From NCBI GenBank assembly GCA_023393575.1, contig JAEWKX010000083.1, positions 1 to 7,332 of the forward strand: DNA of 7,332 nucleotides. Direction: 5' to 3'. Both the position numbers and the translations under genes were made by a program. Within the stretch, counting starts at the first letter, position 1. Each line of letters begins with the position of its first letter. Source of the DNA: Pseudomonadota bacterium (GTDB taxonomy: Bacteria; Pseudomonadota; Alphaproteobacteria; Rhizobiales; Rhizobiaceae). Under the pieces are notes generated by a model. It did no database searches, was not told the DNA's origin, and was given only the letters and a program-made list of their open reading frames with translations. Positions 1-5,714 of the stretch are shown here, one piece after another.

Positions 1-1108
1 GATTGGGGGTCGGGAAGGATAATCGACGAAAGCCCCGGCAGTCGATGGCATGCGATCCCTCAAGGAAAGCCGACCGATGACGGCCCGCCGGCCGATAGAC
101 GACGCGGGTTGCCGCCGACGTGCGCTCTGCACGCTGGAAATATCCCTTGACGATGCGTAGCAGGCCAGATGCCTGAGCCTCAGCGACGCGCGACGCGGAA
201 GAAGGCGGCATGCGGTGGCGATGGGTGTCCCACATGGTCGAGGTGTGCCGCAGGAAACGATGCCGGCTTTCCGGCGGAAGATGGCGCCACATGAGTTGGG
301 TGTGCGGCCGCAGGCCGTCGATGACATCGCGCCAGTCTCCGCCGGATGCCTCATGGTCCCGGATCGTGGATCGGAGCCACTGCAGCATGTAAGAGGCGCT
401 GGAGCCGATCGGGATATCTGCTGCGGAGAGCTTAAAGGGCTTGGTTGCCTTGTGAGGTTGCGGCAGCAGCCCGCGCCGCGAGATCGCATAGATCGTGCCC
501 GACTGCCCCTCGTCCAGCAGCGACAAGACCATGTCGATCATCGTCAGCCCGGTACCGACCAGCACCACCGGATCCCTCGGATCCCGATCGAGCGGCCGAG
601 CCCAGGGGTCATCCAGACCAGATGTCAGGTGGTCGTCCCTGCAGAAGCCGGTTGCGAGGATTGCGAAATGGGAGGGCAGCACGCTGCCGTCGGAAAGGCC
701 GACTTCCACGCCATGTTCATGAACACGCAGGGAAATGCATTCCTTTTGCAGGATTCGCAATCGAGGCACGGATGCCGAGGCACAATCGGGCGCAACGAGA
801 TCAGCAAGATAGCGTCCGTAGGTCTTGCGCGGCACGAAGTCGAGGTCGCTGCTGACGCCGTGCCCGTGCCGGTCGAGCCACCGGCCGAAATGGCCCGGAT
901 CATCAGCGAACGCGCTCATGTTGTTGACCCGGGTATTGAGCAGATGGGAAAGTTGGTTCGTCGAATAGGCTATGCCGCATCCGACATCCTCGCGAGCCTC
1001 CACTATGGTTATGCGCAGCCTCTGCGGCGTTACCCGCCGCTGAAGCAGATGGGCAGCCGCCAGCGTCCCGCTGGCTCCTCCTCCAATGATGGTTACATGC
1101 AGCGTCAT
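1..1108 (-). CDS. COG4529/YdhS-type FAD/NAD(P)-binding protein (C-terminus outside window)
   Basis: Seen: the minus strand is open without a stop from an ATG at 1108 to the left edge, giving 369 visible residues. A GGGAGGTGG ribosome-binding site lies just upstream. The N-terminus has a Rossmann dinucleotide-binding loop (VTIIGGGASGT, residues 5-15) ending in an acidic strand (ITIVEARE, 33-40). Then come GCGIAYST (43-50) and LLNTRVNNMSAF (56-67) followed by HFGRWL, then VPRKTYGRYL (92-101), a second nucleotide motif ATGF (152-155), VVLVGTGLTMIDMVLSL (181-197), and AIDCRGFRR near the visible end. Known: this order matches the NAD_binding_9/COG4529 family, which includes E. coli YdhS, has no firmly established reaction and is usually about 450-530 residues, so roughly 100-150 residues are missing here. 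Inferred: a cytosolic flavin oxidoreductase or monooxygenase-like protein. It starts 37 nt after the rrf2 stop and is very likely co-transcribed with it, which suggests a redox role tied to sulfur supply. The antisense strand is also open over most of this stretch, but that frame shows no recognisable protein motif. Confidence 0.87.
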   Translation of the reverse strand, partial: MTLHVTIIGGGASGTLAAAHLLQRRVTPQRLRITIVEAREDVGCGIAYSTNQLSHLLNTRVNNMSAFADDPGHFGRWLDRHGHGVSSDLDFVPRKTYGRYLADLVAPDCASASVPRLRILQKECISLRVHEHGVEVGLSDGSVLPSHFAILATGFCRDDHLTSGLDDPWARPLDRDPRDPVVLVGTGLTMIDMVLSLLDEGQSGTIYAISRRGLLPQPHKATKPFKLSAADIPIGSSASYMLQWLRSTIRDHEASGGDWRDVIDGLRPHTQLMWRHLPPESRHRFLRHTSTMWDTHRHRMPPSSASRVAEAQASGLLRIVKGYFQRAERTSAATRVVYRPAGRHRSAFLEGSHAIDCRGFRRLSFPTPN

Positions 1109-1145
1109 CGCACCACCTCCCGAGTTGCGAGGTGGCGGCGAAGTG

Positions 1146-1604
1146 TCAGGATGTCGCCAGAGCCTGCTCCAGATCCGGAGCTTCGTCGTCCACCATCTGG
1201 CGCATTGCCGTCAAAGACTTGTTGTCCAGCACTTCGGCGATCGCCTCGCGGACCTCCAGCATGGTTAGGCGAACAGCGCAGGCATTCTCGTCGGGGCAGT
1301 CGCGGCAGCGATGATAGGCCGTCCGGCTCGCGCAATGAATCGGAGCAAGAGGCCCATCGAGGACGCGCAGGACATGGCCGACCATGATGGTGTCGGGGGA
1401 GCGCGTGAGACAGTAGCCCCCACCACGGCCTTTCCGCGTCTGCACGAAGCCGCTGTGCCGCAGGTCCGCGAGGATGGCGTCGAGAAACTTCTTCGAGATC
1501 GCGTATTTCTCGGCAATCTCCACCGACTGCGCCATTGCTCCAGGAGGTAATCCGGCAAGGTGGTACAGAGCCTTCAGCCCGTACTTGCCCTTCATCGAAA
1601 GCAT
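1146..1604 (-). CDS. Rrf2-family transcriptional regulator with a C-terminal cysteine cluster
   Basis: The protein has 152 residues from the chosen ATG at 1604. This start gives MLSMKGKYGLKAL, the typical Rrf2 N-terminus, and is preceded by AAGGAAG nine bases upstream. An earlier ATG at 1655 would add 17 residues but lacks a ribosome-binding site. Seen: a winged helix (about residues 1-75) with the ISKKFLDAILADLRHSG recognition region and the RKGRGGGYCL wing (58-66). A cysteine cluster follows at C91, C100, C103 and C109, then a helical dimerisation region. Known: Rrf2 proteins such as IscR, NsrR, RirA and CymR are dimeric DNA-binding regulators. Many bind an Fe-S cluster through about three cysteines in this part of the protein, while CymR controls cysteine metabolism without one. 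Here the spacing (C-x8-C-x2-C-x5-C) has four cysteines, so cluster ligation is plausible but not certain. The gene lies between the small membrane protein gene and the flavoprotein gene, and close to three copies of a candidate operator, so it is the leading candidate for a local sulfur regulator. Confidence 0.9.
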   Translation of the reverse strand: MLSMKGKYGLKALYHLAGLPPGAMAQSVEIAEKYAISKKFLDAILADLRHSGFVQTRKGRGGGYCLTRSPDTIMVGHVLRVLDGPLAPIHCASRTAYHRCRDCPDENACAVRLTMLEVREAIAEVLDNKSLTAMRQMVDDEAPDLEQALATS

Positions 1605-1741
1605 GGAATGCAACTTCCTTTCGGACAGCTTCAAGAGAGACAGTTTCTCCATCATATAGCCGGGGCGATCGACCTATGCCAGTGGATCCACGCATCGTAG
1701 CACTCCTTGCTCTCCAAGCGACGGCCGGGGTTCAGGCTTGC

Positions 1742-1903
1742 TTAATTCTCCGTCCCGAGGCTTGCGACTACCGCCTTGGGTCCACGCTGTTCGCCGGGCT
1801 GCCGTTCCATGGGCATCGAGATCATCAGCCAGACGAGGACATAGGATGCGAGGAACGCAGCCCAGGCAAAGGCGTTGTCCACTTTGTTCTTGCTGCCGTT
1901 CAT
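1742..1903 (-). CDS. Small single-pass membrane protein, 53 residues
   Basis: Seen: an ATG at 1903 preceded at a suitable distance by GGAG, and a TAA at 1742-1744. The product is a short polar, lysine-containing N-terminus (MNGSKNKVDN), one hydrophobic segment at about residues 11-31 (AFAWAAFLASYVLVWLMISM) and a polar, charged tail (ERQPGEQRGPK). By the positive-inside rule the orientation is ambiguous, since both flanks carry positive charge. It lies 137 nt upstream of the rrf2 start on the same strand and is the first gene after the candidate operator at 1989-2007. I do not recognise the family. Ribosome-binding site, membrane helix and operon position together argue that it is a real gene. 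Possible roles are a helper subunit of one of the neighbouring transporters or of a membrane redox partner, but nothing in the sequence decides this. Confidence 0.72.
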   Translation of the reverse strand: MNGSKNKVDNAFAWAAFLASYVLVWLMISMPMERQPGEQRGPKAVVASLGTEN

Positions 1904-1987
1904 ATCGTCATCTCCGTTTGGGGTGGGGTGGGAGAACTCCGCCTCCTGGCCAGAAGGTCTGACTGCGACTGCAACGTACTATGACTA

Positions 1988-2015
1988 AGTCTACTTCCTC
2001 GGTAGACGATGTGAA
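1988..2015 (-). promoter_or_regulatory. Promoter with dyad operator (site 1), upstream of small membrane protein-rrf2-flavoprotein operon
   Basis: A perfect 6-bp inverted repeat, GTCTAC-N7-GTAGAC, occupies 1989-2007. Read on the minus strand, a -35-like TTCACA (2015-2010) and a -10-like TAGACT (1993-1988) are spaced by 16 bases, and the dyad fills the spacer and overlaps the -10. This geometry would suit repression. It matches site 3 base for base in position: the -35 starts 8 bases before the dyad and the -10 starts 14 bases into it. The promoter hexamers are only approximate; the dyad is the stronger claim. The rest of 1904-2076 holds the 5' leader of the small gene and no other recognisable feature. 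Confidence 0.6.
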
Positions 2016-2076
2016 TTCTAAAACTCACACGTTTGGAAAAAGTTCTCTCCTGTTTTAACAATCCGCACAGAAGGGG

Positions 2077-2544
2077 TTACCTGTTCTGGGTATCGACGGG
2101 ATATGCGGTCGAGCTCTTGATCCTCTCCATCGCAAAGTGCGACGTGACATTCTTCAACATGACCGTCTCGGTCAAACGCTGGTAGAAGGCGTCGTAAGCA
2201 GCCATGTCGGCCACCGCGACACGCAGCATGTAGTCGACCTCGCCTGCCATGCGATGGACTTCCATGACCTCAGGCAGGCTCTCGACCGCTTTCGAAAATT
2301 CTTCTCGCCAGATGCGCGTATGGTCGGCAGCCTCTATGGCGACGAAGACAGTCAGGCCGAATCCTATGTGTTCGGGCGCCACAAGCGCGACACGCCCCAG
2401 GATGATGCCCGATTGCTCGAGCTTCTGTATTCTCTTCCAGCAAGGGGTCTGGGAAAGCCCAACCCGCTCGCTGATCTGAGCCACTGAAAGGGTCGCATCC
2501 CGCTGCAGTTCAGCGATGATCTTCCGGTCGATGAGATCCAGCAT
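2077..2544 (-). CDS. Lrp/AsnC-family regulator resembling cysteine-responsive DecR (YbaO)
   Basis: The protein has 155 residues from the ATG at 2544 (MLDLIDRKIIAELQ), preceded by GGAG five bases upstream. A TTG at 2574 would add ten residues with no ribosome-binding site. Seen: an N-terminal helix-turn-helix (about 1-50) with SVAQISERVGLSQTPCWKRI, and a C-terminal RAM ligand-binding/oligomerisation domain (about 60-140) with VFVAIEA, MAGEVDYMLRVAVADMAAYDAF and VTSHFAME. Known: the TPCWKR element, GxVALxxPExIGxGLTxFV, RMAGExDYxxRV and SxFAMExIK are close to my recollection of E. coli DecR/YbaO. That protein responds to cysteine and activates cysteine detoxification. Family assignment is near certain; the specific DecR-like role is inference. 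The gene is transcribed divergently from the SLC13 transporter gene, with candidate operator site 2 between them. Lrp-type regulators commonly act on the divergent neighbour, so the transporter gene is a likely target. Confidence 0.92.
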   Translation of the reverse strand: MLDLIDRKIIAELQRDATLSVAQISERVGLSQTPCWKRIQKLEQSGIILGRVALVAPEHIGFGLTVFVAIEAADHTRIWREEFSKAVESLPEVMEVHRMAGEVDYMLRVAVADMAAYDAFYQRLTETVMLKNVTSHFAMERIKSSTAYPVDTQNR

Positions 2545-2596
2545 CCGAGCTCCATCGGTCGTGACGGTGACCAAGGCTATCGAAAAAACAGTAAAT

Positions 2597-2615
2597 GTCT
2601 ACTAGTTTAGTAGAT
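2597..2615. promoter_or_regulatory. Dyad operator (site 2) in the AsnC/SLC13 divergent intergenic region
   Basis: GTCTAC-N7-GTAGAT lies at 2597-2615. The symmetrical core is longer than in the other copies: TCTACTA, three bases, TAGTAGA (2598-2614). GTAAAT to the left and TTTAC to the right extend the symmetry with one extra base in the left arm. In the plus direction TAGATT (2611-2616) falls where the -10 lies in sites 1 and 3, but no good -35 is seen. This leaves a leader of roughly 85 nt before the SLC13 start. It could serve either divergent gene. The remainder of 2545-2708 shows no gene. Confidence 0.6.
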
Positions 2616-2708
2616 TTACGTTGAAACAAACAAAAGCTGGGGTGGTGCGGCGATGCCGGCTTTCGTTTAAGGTCTCCGTCACGAGTCCAGAAAGAGACGA
2701 TTTCCGGC

Positions 2709-4442
2709 GTGACATCGAGCCAGATCCTGATCATTGTCTTGCTGGCGGGCCTGATGGCAGCCTTTGCGAGCGACCGGTTTCGCGCGCACAATATCGCCGT
2801 TGCCGGGCTCGTGCTCGGTGTGGGTTTCGGCCTTGTTCCGACAGACCGCATCTTTTCAGGCTTAAGCAATCCAGCCGTCATCACCGTTCTGGAAGTCCTT
2901 CTCATCGTCCATGCTCTCGGAAGGAGCCATGTGTTCGACAGGATCGGCGAGTGGCTGAACCGTCACCTCAGACGACCTGTCTGGCAGATCATGGCGCTTT
3001 GCTGCGTCGCTGCGTGCCTTTCCAGCGTGATGAACAACATTGCTGCTTTTTCACTGGTGTTGCCCGCGTGCTTCTCGATCATGGCCAATGGAAGGATCCC
3101 CGCGCGGTGGATCTTTCTCCCACTTTCCTATGCCACGTTGCTGGGTGGCTTGTGGACGTCGATCGGCACACCCGCAAACCTCCTTGCCAGCGCACTCCTC
3201 AAACAGGGCGGGGAAGAGGGTTTTGCTTTCCTCGATTTCGCTCCAACGGGCCTGGCGGTGACTGCCGTTGGCCTTCTTGTCATGGCGCTATGGCTTCCGC
3301 GGACGCTCCTGAGGGAGGGGGAGGAGCGGCCTGCGGAAGATGGGACGACTATCCTGCGGGCCATGACGGAGCTCCGGCCGGCCGCCTCCGACAATACTCC
3401 CTCGATGGTGGCTGGCCTCGAAGCCGTGCTGGAGGGACAGGTCCACAACGTCGTCCGTGGCGGTCGCCGCATATTCCCGCTCAAACCGGACACTATCCTA
3501 CTTCCGAACGATCGCCTGCTGGTCGAGGCTGGTCCCGCCGCTTTGACCGGAGCGCTTCAGGCGGGGCAGGTTTTCTACTCGCGGCGGGGAGGCTCAGGCG
3601 AGAGACGCCGGGTGAGAGCCGTCGTCATGCCGCACAGCCTGCTTGCAGGCTCTTCCATCGCCGCACAGGATCTCGACGATGCGGCCGTACAGATCCTGCA
3701 GGTCGAGGGAGAGCCCGCACGCTTCGAGGGCCCTTTCGAAGAACTGTCCTTGCGCCCCGGATGCATTCTGCTTCTTGAAGGTGATGAGGCGGCAATCAGG
3801 TCGTTTATTGCCTATAACGAGCTTCTCGAGGTGGCAGACCATCCGTCCGTCGGCGAAGCGAAAACAGGGATCATTCCATTCCTTGTTTTCGTTCTTGGGG
3901 TGGCCGTAACAGCCTGCGGCCTTGCCTCTCCCGAGATCGCTCTGGGAGGCGTTGTCGCCACCCTCTGCCTGGCGGGAAAGCTTGACATAACGGCTGCGCT
4001 TCGCACTCTGAATTGGCCAATCATCGTCATTCTCGTCGCCATGCTGCCCCTCGGAGAAGCGGTGGGAAGGACGGGTGCGGCTAGTAGCATTGCCATCGCG
4101 ATGACGGAGCATCTGCCATTCTCGATGGCCCTCCTTTACGTCTTCTCGATGCTGGCCTTGGCCATGGTTATCACGCCCTTCGTCAACAACGTGACGACCG
4201 TCGCCATACTGGCGCCGATCGCCACGGAGCTGGCGCATGCAGCAGATCTTTCGCCGCAGATGCTGGTGATGGCGGTTGCGGTGGGAGCATCCTGCGACTT
4301 CCTTACCCCATTCGGCCATCACAACAATACGCTAGCCTATGGTCTCGGACACTATCGATTCCGGGATTTCCTGAGACAAGGCTGGCCGGTCTCCCTGGCA
4401 GCATTCCTGAGCGCGGCCATGGTTCTGGTACTCTATTGGTGA
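2709..4442 (+). CDS. SLC13-family transporter with central TrkA-C (RCK_C)-like region; probable sulfate or other anion permease
   Basis: The product has 577 residues from a GTG at 2709. That is the first usable start: the frame is closed by TGA at 2622-2624 and no ATG, GTG or TTG intervenes. The ribosome-binding site is weak. Seen: an N-terminal membrane half (about residues 4-200) with a VMNNIAAFS element at 107-115 and SIGTPANLL at 151-159. A soluble stretch (about 200-383) holds two similar modules. The first (about 235-290) includes EGQVHNVVRGGRRIFPLKP and ILLPNDRLLVEAGP; the second (about 305-375) includes LLAGSSIAAQDLDDAAVQIL and LRPGCILLLEGDE. A C-terminal membrane half (about 385-577) has FVNNVTTVAILAPIA (491-505) and CDFLTPFGHHNN (529-540). 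Known: duplicated membrane halves with asparagine-containing hairpins and inserted TrkA-C domains are typical of SLC13/DASS-like carriers, including SAC1/sulfate-permease-like proteins. Substrate is inferred as sulfate or another sulfur anion from the neighbouring sbp-cysTW genes and the shared operator; dicarboxylate or another anion remains possible. Confidence 0.88.
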   Translation: MTSSQILIIVLLAGLMAAFASDRFRAHNIAVAGLVLGVGFGLVPTDRIFSGLSNPAVITVLEVLLIVHALGRSHVFDRIGEWLNRHLRRPVWQIMALCCVAACLSSVMNNIAAFSLVLPACFSIMANGRIPARWIFLPLSYATLLGGLWTSIGTPANLLASALLKQGGEEGFAFLDFAPTGLAVTAVGLLVMALWLPRTLLREGEERPAEDGTTILRAMTELRPAASDNTPSMVAGLEAVLEGQVHNVVRGGRRIFPLKPDTILLPNDRLLVEAGPAALTGALQAGQVFYSRRGGSGERRRVRAVVMPHSLLAGSSIAAQDLDDAAVQILQVEGEPARFEGPFEELSLRPGCILLLEGDEAAIRSFIAYNELLEVADHPSVGEAKTGIIPFLVFVLGVAVTACGLASPEIALGGVVATLCLAGKLDITAALRTLNWPIIVILVAMLPLGEAVGRTGAASSIAIAMTEHLPFSMALLYVFSMLALAMVITPFVNNVTTVAILAPIATELAHAADLSPQMLVMAVAVGASCDFLTPFGHHNNTLAYGLGHYRFRDFLRQGWPVSLAAFLSAAMVLVLYW

Positions 4443-4621
4443 CGCACGGGCCGACATTCCGACATCCGTGAGCTCTCCAAACCCGCTTATCTGCGGGATG
4501 GTCGTTGCGCAGAAGACGAAGGTGACGTCGCTGTCGTTGCGGCAGTCGTGCTTTGCGCAATTCTTCTTTTGCGCGGGTCTCCCGCCGAAGCGAAACACTT
4601 TTCTTCTCGGCATGTGGTTCG
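4443..4621. other. Intergenic stretch with small GC-rich hairpins, no gene seen
   Basis: Between the SLC13 stop and the sbp promoter I see no convincing coding frame. Three short inverted repeats occur: CCCGC-N6-GCGGG (4482-4497), GCGCAA-N8-TTGCGC (4555-4574) and GCGGG-TCT-CCCGC (4573-4585). The last is followed about 12 bases later by a short T-rich run, so it could be a weak terminator for the SLC13 gene, but the spacing is poor for a classical intrinsic terminator. Confidence 0.3.
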
Positions 4622-4649
4622 TTGACTTAGTCTACTACAACGGTAGTCT
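4622..4649 (+). promoter_or_regulatory. Promoter with dyad operator (site 3), upstream of sbp-cysT-cysW
   Basis: A near-consensus -35 TTGACT (4622-4627) is followed after 16 bases by a -10-like TAGTCT (4644-4649). The dyad GTCTAC-N7-GTAGTC lies at 4630-4648; its inner four bases on each side (CTAC/GTAG) are perfectly symmetrical. The same arrangement is found at site 1. A strong ribosome-binding site, AAGGAGG (4661-4667), sits eight bases before the sbp ATG, leaving a very short leader of about 20 nt, so control is most likely at transcription initiation rather than by a leader RNA. Confidence 0.65.
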
Positions 4650-4675
4650 GATCCTATCCTAAGGAGGGAGCCATC

Positions 4676-5701
4676 ATGTCCAGATCAACCCGAATATTCG
4701 GCATTGCCGCGATCAGCCTGCTTGCCTCGTTCCCCGTTGCTCCGCACGCCATGGCGGACACGACCTTACTCAATGTATCCTACGATCCGACGCGTGAGCT
4801 CTACAAAGACTTCAACGCTGCCTTCGCCAAGCACTATGAAGCCGAAACTGGAGAGACGGTGACGATCCAGCAATCGCATGGCGGTTCAGGCAAGCAGGCG
4901 CGCTCGGTCATCGACGGCCTGGAAGCCGATGTGGTCACGCTGGCGCTGGAGAGCGACATCAACGCCATCGTCGAGAACGGCGGGAAGATCAATCCCGACT
5001 GGCGCTCGCGCCTGCCGAACAACTCTTCACCCTACACCTCCACGATCGTCTTCCTTGTGCGCAAGGGAAACCCGAAGAACATCCAGAACTGGGGCGACCT
5101 GGTGAAGGACGATGTGCAGATCGTTACGCCGAACCCGAAGACTTCCGGCGGTGCCCGCTGGAACTACCTTGCCGCCTGGGCCTGGGCGAATGAGGAATTC
5201 GAGGGCGATGAAGCGAAGATCAAGGAATACATCGCTGAGATTTTCAGGCGGACCCCGGTTCTGGATTCGGGCGCGCGTGGCTCCACGGTCACCTTCGCCC
5301 AACGCCAGATAGGCGATGTGCTTCTCGCATGGGAGAACGAGGCTTATCTTGCCGGTGAAGAATTCGGCAAGGATGCCTTCGAGATCGTCGTGCCGCCGAT
5401 TTCCATTCTCGCAGAGCCGCCGGTTGCCGTCGTGGATGCCAATGTCGATGCCAAAGGCACGCGAAAGGCAGCGGAAGCCTATCTGCAGTACCTCTACTCG
5501 GACGAAGGCCAGAACATTGCCGCCAAGCACTTCTACCGCCCATCGAAGCGAGAAGTTGTGGAAGAGGACCTGCTGAAGGCGCTTCCCGACATCAAGCTCG
5601 TCACTATCGATGATCCGCTTTTCGGCGGCTGGAAGAAGGCGCAGCCCGAGCACTTCGGCGATGGCGGCGTCTTCGACCAGATCTACAAGCCGGCGCGCTG
5701 A
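4676..5701 (+). CDS. sbp: Periplasmic sulfate/thiosulfate-binding protein of ABC importer
   Basis: The protein has 341 residues. It captures sulfate (or thiosulfate) in the periplasm and delivers it to the CysT-CysW permease. Seen: a Sec signal peptide (residues 1-27, basic start, hydrophobic core, cleavage likely after HAMA), then the family signatures NVSYDPTRELY (33-43), SHGGSGKQA (67-75), ADVVTLAL (84-91), PYTSTIVFLVRKGNPK (119-134), NPKTSGGARWNYLAAW (153-168), DSGARGST (197-204) and AWENEA (218-223), plus GGWKKAQPEHF near the C-terminus. Length and motifs match full-length E. coli Sbp closely; the paralogue CysP (thiosulfate) shares most of them, so the preferred anion cannot be fixed from sequence alone. 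It is the first gene of the operon, with a strong ribosome-binding site and the dyad-containing promoter upstream. The cysT start follows 13 nt after the stop. Confidence 0.96.
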   Translation: MSRSTRIFGIAAISLLASFPVAPHAMADTTLLNVSYDPTRELYKDFNAAFAKHYEAETGETVTIQQSHGGSGKQARSVIDGLEADVVTLALESDINAIVENGGKINPDWRSRLPNNSSPYTSTIVFLVRKGNPKNIQNWGDLVKDDVQIVTPNPKTSGGARWNYLAAWAWANEEFEGDEAKIKEYIAEIFRRTPVLDSGARGSTVTFAQRQIGDVLLAWENEAYLAGEEFGKDAFEIVVPPISILAEPPVAVVDANVDAKGTRKAAEAYLQYLYSDEGQNIAAKHFYRPSKREVVEEDLLKALPDIKLVTIDDPLFGGWKKAQPEHFGDGGVFDQIYKPAR

Positions 5702-5714
5702 GGGCGGGGACCGG

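Noticed and set aside
215..1387. Long plus-strand frame of 390 codons starting with GTG
   Set aside because: It is codon-aligned antisense to the flavoprotein, continues across the rrf2 gene, and its product is rich in Arg/Pro/His with no recognisable domain. The minus strand carries the clear Rossmann and NAD_binding_9 motifs.
1105..1695. Minus-strand frame of 196 codons overlapping rrf2
   Set aside because: Despite a good ribosome-binding site, the product is low-complexity Arg/Gly/Pro-rich and lies entirely over rrf2 in another frame; the Rrf2 frame has full family motifs. The start signal alone is kept as a finding.
1733..1769. Direct repeat of AGGCTTGC near the end of the small membrane protein gene
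   Set aside because: Only eight bases, two copies, one inside the coding sequence; chance is a sufficient explanation.
2621..3778. Plus-strand frame of 385 codons overlapping the SLC13 gene
   Set aside because: Arg/Pro/Gly-rich product without hydrophobic segments or motifs, in a shifted frame over the SLC13 transporter, whose frame is clearly real.
3594..4322. Minus-strand frame of 242 codons opposite the SLC13 gene
   Set aside because: Antisense shadow of high-GC membrane-protein coding sequence; no family motif and no ribosome-binding context.
4573..4605. Possible intrinsic terminator after the SLC13 gene
   Set aside because: The stem is only five pairs and the T-rich run starts about 12 bases later, so it does not meet the usual pattern; noted only as a hairpin.
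5610..5714. N-terminal extension of the cysT frame
   Set aside because: It overlaps the end of sbp in another frame and encodes Arg/Ser-rich sequence; the ATG at 5715 gives a normal-length CysT.
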